Source of the DNA: Thinopyrum elongatum
Lineage: Eukaryota > Streptophyta > Magnoliopsida > Poales > Poaceae
Assembly: GCA_011799875.1 (NCBI GenBank)
Contig: CM022303.1
Coordinates: 299,348,362-299,412,361 of the forward strand
Length of the DNA: 64,000 nt
Direction: 5' to 3'
A model generated the notes under the pieces. It ran no database searches. It was not told the origin of the DNA and saw only the letters and a program-made list of their open reading frames with translations. Below are positions 1 to 10,653 of the stretch, piece by piece; the first letter of the stretch is position 1, and the number at the start of each line of letters is the position of its first letter. Position numbers and translations under genes: made by a program.

Positions 1-15
1 TGCATAGAAACATTT

Positions 16-453
16 TTGGCTAGGACGATGCCTGGCCCGCATCCTCGTCGTCGACTCGTTGGCGACGACTTGCTTCAGAGGCGCCATATCCTGGACTGGG
101 CTCCGCCGGGCTGGCACTGGGAGGTGCTACCTTCCGGGGCGCGCAACTTGGTGAAGAACCAGGCTCCCGTCATCAACCCGGAGCTTCTTTGGTGGCGGTC
201 GCGTGGGCCACTTTTGGTGCGGAGGCAGCCTGCCCCCACAGAGGTGGTACGTCGCTGTGTCAGGGAGGAGGACGAGCACGCCCGTCGCTACATGGTTACG
301 TTGGACGTCTGGTTCTCCAATACCTGGCAGGTTCTTCAGGGATCTCACCCGAGCTATGATCCTGTGATGGTTCCTTCTCTTTGGGTGTCCACCACCCGCG
401 CCTCAGGAACCGCGAGTGAACTAGATTCTTCTATAATATTCGATCTATATTAG
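16..453 (+). CDS. Unrecognised 145-residue reading frame at the left edge of the CACTA element
   Basis: This is a GC-rich open frame of 145 codons without stops, opening at ATG or the second Met four residues on. It is rich in Arg and Trp, for example HILDWAPPGWHWEVL and ELLWWRSRGPLLVRRQP, with a late FSNTWQVLQG motif. I recall similar sequence in annotated Triticeae transposon-related proteins but cannot assign a domain. The frame runs into an AT-rich tandem repeat at its 3' end, so the last dozen residues are probably not native. It may be a truncated exon of the CACTA or a fragment of an older element. Confidence 0.4.
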   Translation: MARTMPGPHPRRRLVGDDLLQRRHILDWAPPGWHWEVLPSGARNLVKNQAPVINPELLWWRSRGPLLVRRQPAPTEVVRRCVREEDEHARRYMVTLDVWFSNTWQVLQGSHPSYDPVMVPSLWVSTTRASGTASELDSSIIFDLY

Positions 454-640
454 CTAGTGATGTTATATGATAATATTCGAGATGTATTAGTGATAATACT
501 CGAGATGTATTCGAGATTATATTATTCGATAATATTTGAGATGATGTATTCGAGATTATATTCGATGATGCAAATTGTCTGGATTATTCGAGATGTATTA
601 GTGATATTATTCGAGATGCATATTATCTACTATGAGTCAT
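419..640. repeat. AT-rich degenerate tandem repeat (ATTCGAGATGTATT-like units)
   Basis: Variants of ATATTCGAGATGTATTAGTGATAAT recur about eight times with changing spacing between a GC-rich open frame and the first exon of the CACTA gene. It codes for nothing sensible and is probably a minisatellite inside the transposon. Confidence 0.7.
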
Positions 641-916
641 TTTTTCCTTATTGATTGCATTCTAATTTGAATACTAAATTGTTTTATCTTTCTTCTGGAT
701 TTTAATATAAGCTATGGACAATACCGGTAGAGACGGAGAAGAGACCCTGTTCGACATCATACGCTCCTTGAGCCCAGACAATGAACCTGAAGATGACGGC
801 TCGCAATATCTGAACAATTTCGGCGAGGGAGTATTTGATGAAGACGAACGAAGAGACGAAGGCCGCAATAATGATGACGAAGGAAATGTTCTTCAAATAA
901 CCAAGACCGGCGAGGT

Positions 917-986
917 ATATATATATATATATATAAGGCCTCTGGTGATCATTACATGTATTAATTGATTTGTATATATATATATA
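917..986. repeat. Two TA dinucleotide tracts in the first intron
   Basis: Runs of TA lie at about 917-934 and 974-987, on either side of a short spacer, entirely within the intron between the donor at 915 and the acceptor ending at 1013. Confidence 0.8.
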
Positions 987-2508
987 TTAATGAATTGATC
1001 TTTCTTCTTTTAGCCCTCCGGATCGAGCAAATCTTCTACAAGCAGGGCAGTATGAGGCCTGGCCAAAAGGTTGCAGGTTGGCATAAAGTACAACATCGAT
1101 GCCATCAAATCAAATGGCGAACCGCTTGCTCCTAAAAAGAATGCGGACAAATTTACTCGTCAATGCGGAGTTATTGTTAGGGACCAAATCCCGATCTCCG
1201 TTCAAGAATGGAATAAGCCAGCAAAGGGAGATCAAGGAGTTAGTTTTGTCGATGAAAGAGCAAAAGATCTGCTTTGGGAATCGCTCATGTCACATTTCAC
1301 CCTACCAGATCATTTGATAGATGCAGAACGGGAGAAAGTCAAGAAGAGTGCTCTTAAGAAGATGGCGATAGCATTCAACAACCACAAGAAAAGAATATGG
1401 GCCAAGTACAAAGCAGAAGGAAAGCAGACTCCAGCTTTCGAGGGAACACTGGAGAAGGCAAGAGATCACTGGGACGCTTTCGTGCAGTTCAAGGAATCGG
1501 AAGCAGCTCAGCAACGGGCGAGAATAAACAAGATTAATGCTGCGAAAAAAGTGGCACTATACTCAGGTGGCTACCAGGTCGGTTGGCCTAAGTGGGATCT
1601 CGCTGAGGAACAGATGATTGCTGCAGGGGTCACTCCAGTTACATTGAGTTGGCCTGACAGGTGCATGACTTGGTTTTATGCACATGGGGGGAAGTTGGAC
1701 CTAGAGACAGGGTTGGTTATGGAGCGGGCAAGTCTTAAAGAAGCCTCTGACGCTTTACTTGTTGCAATAGAAGATGCTCGAATGGGGGCGTTCAAGCCCG
1801 AGAGAGAGAACGACGAGCTTACACGCGCCCTGAAGAATCCTGAACAGCCGGGACGAACATGAGGCAAAGGCATTGTTCCGTGGTTTGAGGGGTTTGCGGA
1901 TTGGAACGCCCCTTACAGAAGCCGTGCGAGAAAGAAGAAGCAAGAGGAGGAGCAGAGGAAGCTGGAGGAGGAGCAGAGGAAGCAGGAAGCAGACCGCCTT
2001 CAACTGGTAGAATCAAAGCACGCGGAGTTGGAACGCGCTTTCATAAGGCAGCAGGAGCAGATCGACTCACTTAGCCAGGAAAGGGTGTCTCAGTAGCAGC
2101 AGCAAGCAGATCCAGCATTGGATAGCACCATCCCATCTATGCCGAAAAGCAGCGTGGGTTCCACCCTGGCCGATGATGCACTGCTGGCTAGATACCCCGT
2201 GGATGATATCGAAGTTTCGACACCTTGTGAGCAACACATGAAACTCAAGAACATATCCATGTAGGTGGCGGACGGCTATGCTTTACCAAATCCCCCTGAA
2301 GCAACCTTCCATGGCAATTCGATTCCAGCTGGCTATGCTCGTGTCAGGGTGGATGAAGTGATGTCAAGATATAACGAGCTAGAGCTTGACATTCTTGGAG
2401 GCGACGACTGGAGCACACTGGGAGATGCCATACGTTGTATCATTCTATGGAGAAAGGATTGCATCTTCTTTCGAAGGCCACCGACTCCTGCTCCAACAAG
2501 TCCGCTGC

Positions 2509-2679
2509 GTCAGCCGACTCCACCGCCCCACACGAAGATGGAGCGCGGCGCTAGTCCGCCACTGTGTCAGTCGACTCCACCGCCCCACCCCGAGATGGAG
2601 CGCGGCGCTAGTCCGCCACCGCGTCAGCCAACTCCACCACCGCTCCACCCCGAGACGGAGCCCATCAGCGAAAGTCCGC
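2509..2679 (+). repeat. 57-bp (19-codon) proline-rich tandem repeat, three copies
   Basis: Units start at 2509, 2566 and 2623, exactly 57 bp apart. Each encodes a variant of RQPTPPPHPEMERGASPP; the third copy is diverged at its end. The period is a multiple of three, so the frame is kept. It forms a flexible linker between the VADGYALPNPP region and the Ulp1-like domain. Confidence 0.85.
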
Positions 2680-4775
2680 CATATCAATCTCGGGCGCGTC
2701 AGCCTTCTCCAAAGCGAAAGAGAGCACCAAGCAAGAAAGCCTCTCCTCCTGCCAAAAAGAAGTTGGCTTACGACATGACCATCGAGGGAAACAAAGCCGA
2801 AGTGGCTGCCCAAGTGAAGGCCTTTTTTGTGAAGAAACCGCCCCCGCCGCCAAAGGAGAAAATACCTAATGAAGTCATACAACACTTTATTGCTAATGCC
2901 CAACTGGCTGTGAAGAGGACGGACTCAGACTATGAGCGCTCTATTAAGAAGTCATATCATGCACAAAAAGATAAGGAGTCAAGCTCGAGCCAAGCAAGTA
3001 GTAGTAAATGCGGGAAAACTGTTCCCCAGCTGGGAGAACAGGCAGTGCAATCGATCCCCCTGCTCATTGTACAATCACATGTGAGTACCGCCAATCTGCC
3101 AGAAATAACCGACGCTCATAGAAAGATGGCTAAAGAGGCCGGTGTCACTGTTTATCAACTCCTAGAGATCGAGCCTATCCCCGGGATTCAAGATGGCGAA
3201 GTAGCATGGAAATATGTCCCCGGCCAACCTCTGGTCAGGCCTGAGGAGGTCTAGAATCTATCAACGAGAATGCGCAGATTGCATGACTGGTACCTAAGAG
3301 AAATCAAGAATGGGCGAGAGGCCCTCATGGTGAAAGTCAAGGAAGAGCATTACTTCCATGGAAAAGATTTGTGGTTTGAGTTTCAAGAAATGTTTCAGTT
3401 ATTCAATCAAGACACACTCAACAAATCTCTCGTCAGTTGCTATTGTCTGTAAGTGATTTCTTTCTGTAATTTAAGTCTCTAGCTGTGCTCGTTCATTGCC
3501 TGTAATTATCCTCACTATATTCTTTTCTGTGGTATTATGCAGAATGAAGATTTATGAAATGAAAAGAGCTGGACGCTATGGCATTGGGTTCATTGACCCA
3601 AATACCATTAATGAAGAGGTGTGGTCATGTCACAAAAAAGAGACAGAGAAGAGCTTGCGAGAGTTTTTTAAGCAACTAAATACCCAACCAGATATAGTAC
3701 TTCCTTACAACTTCGGGTGAGTGTTACTGTCTTGTACTACAAATTCTATTTTGCTTACTAGATGTTAATAAGTGTAGTTGATGAGTTATGCACATGCCCG
3801 CTTAATTATACAAAGTGTGCGCATGCAGTTTCCACTGGATCCTGCTAATCATTGAAGTTAACGATGGAAAAGTTAAAGTACTGGACTCACTAATTAAAGA
3901 AACTAAAGATTACTTAATCGTGAAGGGGATGGTCGACAGGTAATTTCAATCATTATCGCACTATGTCAGCCTCTTTAGTTCATTTCCTGATATCAACTAA
4001 TTAATAACTCCTTTATTCATTTTCTTTGCCGGGCAGGGTTTGGCAAAAGTTCATCAAAAAGGTTAAAGGCCCATGGAAACAAGAGCTGACATGGGTGCGA
4101 CCCAAGGTACGTAATTAAGTAGTACTAGCTACGTCCGCGCATCTCTTTAATTCTAGTTTCAATACCATTATCATGCTTGATTAATTATTATCCGATTGAA
4201 TTATATTCTCGTAAAATGCATGAGGCGGGCGCCGGAGAATAATCGCATTATGACGTCCGAAAGGAGCACATCTGCAAGACAACTTTGGGTACGCAAACAC
4301 AATTCAAAGTTCTTTTTATCATGATCTAATATATATACACACAACTAATATATTCATATTGATCTGCTTCTTCAATAAAGATGATGGAGATGCAGGATAA
4401 GCTCCTACCAACGGACCGCATACGAGCACTTTAAGAGGAAATTGCGAGATTTTTGCTTGACCAGGTCATACATCCCGAAGGAGAATACCATTACATCTAA
4501 TGCCTGCATGTAATGAGCTGCAAATTGTAGGAGAAATTGTATATACCAAATTGTATATATATATGTCTATGCATGGTCGTACGAGCAATTCTATGATATA
4601 TGATTGGTCGTACGAGAAATTCTATGATATATGACGTGTATAGTATGTAGTAGCAGTGGCACTTGACGACTGCAGTAGCATAAAATATGTTTGAAATGAA
4701 AAACAATTAAATGGAAAACACAAAATGAAAAGGAAAAATAAACAATAATTCAGAAATCCTAAAACCCTAAACCTC

Positions 4776-4806
4776 TAGTCCCGGTTGGTGTCACCAACCG
4801 GGACTA
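4776..4806. repeat. 15-bp perfect inverted repeat with a 1-base spacer in the CACTA subterminal region
   Basis: The arms TAGTCCCGGTTGGTG (4776-4790) and CACCAACCGGGACTA (4792-4806) are exact reverse complements around one T. The right arm contains most of the first AACCGGGACTAAAGG copy. Subterminal repeats in both orientations are where CACTA accessory proteins bind in characterised elements; binding here is inferred. Confidence 0.85.
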
Positions 4807-4926
4807 AAGGTCCCCCAGCCCTCGGCGCGGGCTCGTGCCACGTGGTGGGCCTTTGGTCCCAGGCCGTGACGAACCGGGACTAAAGGCCCTTACGAACCGG
4901 GACTAAAGGCTGATTCTGCACTAGTG
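4796..4926 (-). repeat. CACTA right terminal and subterminal repeats
   Basis: Three direct copies of AACCGGGACTAAAGG begin at 4796, 4872 and 4895. They are followed by GCTGATTCTGCACTAGTG, whose reverse complement starts with the diagnostic CACTA. This fixes the right border at 4926. Confidence 0.85.
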
Positions 4927-5694
4927 TAGGTGCGTATAACTTGCAAGATAGGATCAAGAACTCAAATATATTCATGAAAACATAAAGGTTTCAGATCTGA
5001 AAACATGGCACTCAGGCCCTAGTGACAAGCATTAAGCATAGCAAAGTCATTGCAACATCAATCTCAGAACATAGTGGATACTAGGGATCAAGCTCTAACA
5101 AATTGACTCGATTACATGACAAATCTCATCCAACCCCATCACTGTCCAGCAAGCCTACGAAGGAATTACTCACTCCCGGTGGTGAGCATCATGAAATTGG
5201 TGATGAAGAAGGGTTGGTGATGATGATGGCGATGAATCCCCCTCTCCGGAGCCCCAAACGGACTCCAGATCTAGCCTCCCGATGAAGAGGAGGAGGTGGC
5301 GGCATCTCCGTATCGTAAAACGCAATGAAACTTCTTCTCTTATTTTTTTCTCAGGAAACAAGAATTTATAGGCTTGAGATTAGGGTCAGCGGAACCACAT
5401 GGGCCCCACAAGGTACTTGGGCGCGCCCAGTGGGTGGCCGCGCCCAAGTGCCTTGTGGGCAGCTGGTGGGTCCCCTCCTGTAGATCTTTGCTCCAGTATT
5501 TTTTATTTGTTCCATAAAAAATCTACAAAAAGTTTCGTCCAATTCCGAGAACTTATATTTCTGCAGAAAAACAACACCATGGTAGTTTTGCTGAAAACAA
5601 CGCCAATCTGGGTTAGTTTCATTCAAATCATGCAAATTAGAGTCCAAAACAAGAGCAAAAGTGTTTAGAAAAGTAGATGCGACGGAGATGTATC
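4927..5694 (-). mobile_element. W: partial Gypsy LTR on the minus strand, cut by the CACTA insertion
   Basis: This matches the right half of the LTR at 62313-63710, starting from the shared TAGGTG and CTTGCAAGATAGGATCAAGA and running to the terminal GAGATGTATCA. The missing part lies left of the CACTA, outside the window. Whether W is a solo LTR or one end of a full element cannot be told. Base 5695 onward is Z, so W inserted into Z. Confidence 0.8.
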
Positions 5695-6659
5695 AGGGCC
5701 AAACACTTCAAAACAAACCGGGGGCTGATCACCAGCCCCCACAGTGAAGCTCCTATGACTAAGTGAAAGTTCTAAAGCCGAAATAGTCCGATTGCCTAGT
5801 TTCTACCAACAAGTCCACCTCCGAGCATCGAGACGTTAGCTAAGGGATTAATTTTTATAGCAACACCCCTTGTTTCTTATACAAGGGGGTGGAAGCCAAC
5901 GACTGGCCGCTTTCAGTATTAATGGTCGCACATGAATCAAATTAAATAGAGCAAGTCAGAAAATAAAGCCGAACACAGCAAAATTAAAAGCTTGTCTATT
6001 TTACATCTTTACAACTTCGGCATTCCAAAGTAATACCTAGTAAAACAAGTTCTCTTTGCTAGACAGGGCCTCGGTAATCCGACCACCCTCTGTCACCTCC
6101 GCCATAAACTTGTCGGGTGCACGGTCCTTCCCAGTAGGAGATCCCAAAGCCACTATCGTCGCATCGATGTGTGGGTAGTGCATATTCATGCAAGCGTATG
6201 CACGCGGTGCACCCTCCATGCAGGCAGACTGCTTCAGCGAAGCACCTGGGGGCTGGCCTCTTAGAGCCAAGCAAGTAGTCCAAAGAGGCTGCTCGGCAGG
6301 TCCTCCGTGGGCCAGAGGTAGATGCAGAGGTCCTCCATGGCCGGCCTCACCACGCGATAAGGCTCCATCAGCTACTTCATCTGGTTGTTGAGCAGTTGCG
6401 ATTGCGATGGTGCCTGAAATTGCTCCCAGAAGGCCTTCTGCTGGGTGAAACCCTCTACGACGCCAAAGTGACGGTGACATCTTATGCGCTCCTCAGCAGG
6501 TCCACGAAAGCATCTGAGGCATGCCAGATTTGATTAAGCTAGACGCACCTGTTAAAACCAAAAATGCACTGAAGCAAATAAGGCTTACCGGCAGCGATTT
6601 GCCTCACTTGTTGAAGTTCCTCGTGATCCGCCCTCGCCTGGAACTGGGCCTCGGTGCAC
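5695..6659 (-). pseudogene. Z, fragment 1: 3' region of a Fatima-like Gypsy element with the tail of its antisense gene
   Basis: The stretch 5700-5900 matches 23960-24180 of the Fatima-like element: GGGGGCT followed by AGCCCCCA, then the C-T-CCTATG(A/G)CTAAGTGAA block. From 6480 to 6045 the minus strand reads a degraded C-terminal part of the antisense gene, with AYACMNMHYPHIDAT and ALGSPTGKD, corresponding to 24600-24290 of the other element. Frames are broken. It is interrupted at 6660 by a solo LTR and resumes at 8197. Confidence 0.65.
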
Positions 6660-8196
6660 TGATACGTCTCCGTTGTATTTATAAATTTTTATTGTTTCAT
6701 GCCAATATTCTACAACTTTAATATACTTTTGGCAACATTTTATATTATTTTTGGGACTAACATATTGATCCAGTGCCTAGTGCCAGTTCCTGTTTGTTGC
6801 ATGTTTTTTGGTTCGCAGAATATCCATATCAAACAAAGTACAACCATGATAAAAATTTACCGAGATTTATTTTGGAATATATGTGATTTTTGGGAAAAAT
6901 AATCAACGTGAGACGATGCCCGAGGGGCCCATAAGCCCAAAGGGCGCGCCCCCTACCCAGGGCGCGCCTGGCAGACTGGTGCCGCCCCTGTAAGGAGTTG
7001 GGGCCCTTCTTCTGCCACAAGAAAGATAATATCCGGAAGAAAATCCCCTCAAAATTTCAGCCCAATCAGAGTTACGGATCTCCGGGAATTTAAGAAACGG
7101 TGAAGGGCCAAAAAACAGGAACGCGAAACAGAAGAGAACACAGAGAGAGAGAGAGAGATCCAATCTCGGAGGCGCTCCTGCCCTCCGAGAGCCATGTAGA
7201 CCAAGGAAAAGAGGGAAAACCCTCCTCCCATATAGGGGGAAGGCCAAGGAATAAGAATAAGAAGAAGGGGCTCTCCCCGCTCTCTCCCGGTGGCGCCGGA
7301 ACACCGCCGGGGCAATCATCGTGTGACGACGATCTACTCCAACAACTCCGTCATCTTCATCAACACCTCCATCACACTCCCTCATCTATATTCAGTGGTT
7401 CACTCTCCCGCAATCCGCTGTACCCTCTACTTGAACATGGTGCTTTATGCTTCATATTATTATCCAATGATGTGTTGCCATCCTATGATGTTTGAGTAGA
7501 TTTTTGTTATCCTTTGGGGTAATCGGTGAATTGCTATGATTGGTTTAATTTTCTTGTGGTTATGTTGCTGTCCTTTGGTGCCCATCATATGAGCGTGCAT
7601 GTGGATCACACCATAGGGTTAGTTGTATGTTTATAGGACTATGCATTGGAGGGCAAGAGTGACAGAAGCTTCTTCCTACCATAGAAATTGATTCATACGG
7701 GATTGAAGGGGGACCAATATATCTTAATGCTATGGTTGGGTTTACCTTAATGAACTTTAGTAGTTGTGGATGCTTCCTAATAGTTCCAATCATAAGTGCA
7801 TAGAATTCCAAGTAAGGGATGACATGCTAGCAGTGGCCTCTCCCACATAAAAACTTGCTATCTGTCTAGTAACAATTGCTTAGGGAAAACTTCGCAAATC
7901 CTACCACCACTTTTCCACACTCGCTATACTAACTTAATGGTTCTTTTATTAAAACATCACCTAACTTTTATTTGCACATTCTCTATTATCTTGCAAACCT
8001 CTCCCTTTACACCTACAAAGTACTTCTAATTTTATTCTTGTTCTAGATAAAGCGTACGTTAAGTGTGCGTAGAGTTGTATCGGTGGTCGATAGAACTTGA
8101 AGGGAATATTAATTCTACCTTTAGCTCCTCGTTGGATTCGACACTCTTACTTATTGAGAAAGGATACAATTGATCCCCTATACTTGTCGGTTATCA
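6660..8196 (+). mobile_element. Solo LTR, Gypsy type (1,537 bp)
   Basis: It begins TGATACGTCTCCGTTG and ends CTTGTCGGTTATCA, and contains the LTR-typical block TTCGACACTCTTACTTATTGAG near its end. No internal domain or second LTR follows, because Z resumes directly at 8197. The flanks are TGCAC (6655-6659) and CGCAT (8197-8201). These differ at two positions, both explainable as C-to-T changes from an ancestral CGCAC duplication. Unequal recombination between the two LTRs of a full element is the usual origin. I see no credible coding frame inside. Confidence 0.8.
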
Positions 8197-8526
8197 CGCA
8201 TGGCGAGTTCAATTTTTCAAGCTCGGCGGCCTTCTTCTTCTGGTCTGCCTGAAGTTTGTCACTTCTGCATACAACACCTTCAGGTCCTCCTCGACCTCGA
8301 TGACTCAGGCCTGGTCCTTGCCCTGAGTCACCTTTTCCTCTACCAACTCTTTGCTGGACTTTGGCATCGCAACCTTTTGCTGCTCGGCTTCCTGCTGAGC
8401 ATTCTTCAGCTCAGCCTTGAGGGCCTCAAGCTCAGTGGTATTAGCTGACATAAAACAAGTCAGCATTAGAACATTTAATGTTATCAATGCTTAGTGTTTT
8501 TAGCACACGAGCTACTCTTTGCTTAC
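8197..8526 (-). pseudogene. Z, fragment 2: coiled-coil part of the antisense gene
   Basis: Minus-strand 8487-8305 reads a Glu/Lys/Ala-rich heptad-like segment (TTELEALKAELKNAQQEAE), continuing to about 8200. The matching part of the intact-order copy is the coiled coil at 25171-24839. The exon probably begins near 8450, preceded on the minus strand by a pyrimidine stretch. X is inserted at 8527. Confidence 0.6.
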
Positions 8527-9404
8527 TGCTACTTGTGAGCTGCGTTGGGATTTCCTCAAAGAGGGAAGGATGATGCAGTACAGTAGAGATAAGTATTTCC
8601 CTCAGTTAAGAACCAAGGTTATCAATCCAGTAGGAGAACCACGCAACACCTCATTAGCAGTGCCTACACACAAAGTAACAAATACTTGCACCCAACACGA
8701 ACAAGGGGTTGTCAATCCCTCGGCGGTTAATTGTAAGGATCAAATCTCGTAGTGATAGATAGATAAATAAAACACAAAAAAAATTAAAGTAAATAAAATT
8801 GCAGCAAGGTATTTTTGGATTTTAATATATGATAAAAATAGACCCAGGGCCATAGTTTTCACTAGAGGCTTCTCTCTTGAAAATAGCATACGGTGGGTGA
8901 ACAAATTACTGTTGGGCAACTGATAGAAAAGCAAATAATCATGACGATATCCAAGGCAACGATCATGTATATAGGAATTGTGTCCGAGACAAGTAGACCG
9001 ACTCCTGCCTGCATCTACTACTATTACTCCACACATCGACCGCTATCCAGCATGCATGTAGAGTATTAAGTTCATAAAGAACGGAATAACGCCTTAACCA
9101 AGATGACATGATGTAGACAAAGTAAGCTCAGTCATGAATAAACCCCATCGTTTTATCCTTAATGGCAACAATACAAATACGTGTCTTGTCCCTTTCTGTC
9201 ACTGGGATATAGATCACTGCAAGATTGAACCCATCACAAAGCACCTCTCCCATTGCAAGAAAAATCAATCTAGTTGGCCAAACCAAATCAGTAGATTGGA
9301 GAGAAATACAAAGCTATAATAATCATGCATAGAAGAGTTCAAAGAAGACTCAAATAATATTCATAGATAATCTGATCATAAACTCACAATTCATCGTATC
9401 CCAA
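8527..9404 (-). repeat. X left LTR, first part
   Basis: It aligns throughout with 50846-51720, for example TGCTACTTGTGAGCTGCG against TGTTACTTGTGAGTTGCG, and GTTATCAATCCAGTAGGAGA in both. It breaks at 9404 inside the CCCAA target site of the Fatima-like element and resumes at 39335. Confidence 0.85.
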
Positions 9405-9897
9405 TGAGGGAGTCCTGGACTAGGGGGTCCTCGGGCTGCCGGCCTACCTTTTGTGGGCCGGACAGTTGGGCCACTATATGACTATCACAATGCCGAGCTA
9501 CAGGGCGACTCCGTGTCCGAACAAGAAACCCTCGAAGTCTTGGTGTGTCCTCCAAGTCAAGATAGAAGATTTGGCATGTTTATTCCCTTGTTGTAACCGA
9601 CCATGTGTAACCCTAGTACCCCTGGTGTCTATATAAACCAGATGGTTTTATTCCGTTGAGGCTAGAACAACAACCATCATCCTACTCGCCTAGGGTTTAG
9701 TTCATCTTATCTCGTGGTAGATCGACTCTGTAATCATCCTATACACCTCAATATAATCAAGCAGGACGTAGGGTTTTACCTCTTAGAGAGGGCTCGAACC
9801 TGGGTAAACATCGTATCCTTATTCCCTTGTTCCCCATTGGTCCTAGATCCACAGCTAGGGACCCCCTACCCGAGATCCACCAGTTTTGACATCGACA
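9405..9897 (+). repeat. 5' LTR of the Fatima-like element
   Basis: It begins TGAGGGAGTCCTGGACTAGG and ends TTTTGACATCGACA. TATATAAACCAG near 9634-9645 is a plausible TATA region. TTGGTGCTTTCATTGAGAG follows at 9898. Confidence 0.85.
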
Positions 9898-9943
9898 TTG
9901 GTGCTTTCATTGAGAGTTCCGCTGTTGGATCGCCGAAGGATCG

Positions 9944-10653
9944 ATGGCTCTCCTGATCATCAAAGATGGCATCAACACCGAGGACATCTTCGACCCCGGC
10001 CAGCTTTTCGCGTTCGGCATCATCGTTCTGCATGCCAACTCGACTGGTTATCTCGACCAGGTCAATAGTTTCGCTCCTGAGTACCGGATCAGGTTTGGCA
10101 ACCTAGAGTACGTTGCTGACACTCGGGGCGATATGATCTTCACTGGCTTCTCAGCCTTATCTCAGGCGCCCAAAAATCCTGAAGCGTTGACTTTGGGACC
10201 TCTTCCTGATCCAATCTCTAGACTGGCTCTTACCTCGCGACTGGCTTCAAGCCTAGAAGCAACCACCATGTCCAAAGACCTGGAGTCAAACCTGGCCAGA
10301 CTCACCCTCCTTACCGCGGATCTTGCTTCGAGCCTTGACACAAGTTCGGTGTCCGAAGACCGGGAGTCAACCCCGGCCGGACTCACCCTTCTTACCGCGG
10401 ATCTGGCTTTGAGCCTTGACGCAAGTTCGGCGTCCAAAGACCGGGAGTCAACCTTGGCCGCACTCACCCCTCACCTCACCATCACGCCAGAGGTCGACTC
10501 TGAAGAAATCTCGTATGCTAATCCGGCTAGTCTCACCCTGTTAAACGAGGCGCTAAATCAGATCCAGATGATGACTATCATGGATGGCCCATCCTTGGCC
10601 TACGCTTGGTGGGGCCTTGAGGCGGGTCATATGGATCTTTATGTCCCACCCAC
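9944..10653 (+). pseudogene. Fatima-like gag, N-terminal part, interrupted by A1
   Basis: The frame opens at ATG 9944 (MALLIIKDGINTEDIF) 47 bases after the LTR and runs without a stop to the A1 insertion. It is the N-terminal extension of gag in this family and has no recognised domain. It contains a 27-residue threefold repeat (10238-10480) and an acidic stretch TPEVDSEEIS. If A1 and one CCCAC copy are disregarded, the frame continues at 20290 (THLVANVEDL) without shift. A1 therefore broke an open gag frame here rather than an already frameshifted one. The continuation meets a stop at 20420. Confidence 0.7.
10238..10480 (+). repeat. 81-bp (27-codon) tandem repeat in gag, three copies
   Basis: Units start at 10238, 10319 and 10400. 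The consensus resembles DLASSLDTSSVSEDRES followed by TLAGLTLLTA. The exact 81-bp spacing keeps frame. Copies 2 and 3 are closer to each other than to copy 1. Confidence 0.85.

Larger units (their letters stand above)
714..4106 (+). pseudogene. CACTA accessory gene: plant En/Spm-type domain plus Ulp1-like cysteine protease, broken by stops
   Basis: Five exons can be read with GT-AG borders that keep phase: 714-914, 1014-3448, 3543-3716, 3829-3939 and 4037-4106. Exon 1 begins MDNTGRDGEETLFDIIRSLS. Exon 2 holds the plant transposase (Ptta/En/Spm) type region (1071-1860, with WPDRCMTWFYAHGG), a charged coiled-coil stretch (1900-2090), a region starting VADGYALPNPPEATFHG (2265) and a proline-rich repeat. 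Exons 3-5 resemble the C48/Ulp1 fold: GFIDPN, then FHWILL carrying the expected catalytic His, then VLDSL carrying the Asp. Exon 2 stays in one frame but has five stops, at 1053, 1860, 2094, 2262 and 3252. Downstream (4220-4300), where family members have L-C-G-Y-Y-V-C, the reading breaks and the catalytic Cys motif is not recoverable. A conserved-looking tail is at 4405-4499. It is a decayed copy. Confidence 0.8.
1..4926 (+). mobile_element. CACTA (En/Spm) DNA transposon, left end outside the window
   Basis: The right end is clear. On the minus strand the element begins CACTAGTGCAGAATCAG at 4926, followed by three copies of AACCGGGACTAAAGG (starting 4796, 4872 and 4895) as subterminal repeats. 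The next bases, TAG at 4927-4929, fit a 3-bp target duplication: the homologous uninterrupted LTR near 62948 reads AATAGGTG at this point. Inside is a degraded intron-containing gene combining a plant En/Spm-type domain with a Ulp1-like protease. No TNP2-type DDE transposase is present, so the transposase lies left of the window or is absent. The element inserted into LTR W. Confidence 0.85.

Noticed and set aside
2445..2903. 152-codon minus-strand frame in the CACTA proline-rich region
   Set aside because: Trp/Arg-rich translation of the antisense of the Pro-rich repeat; the plus strand has the conserved family sequence.
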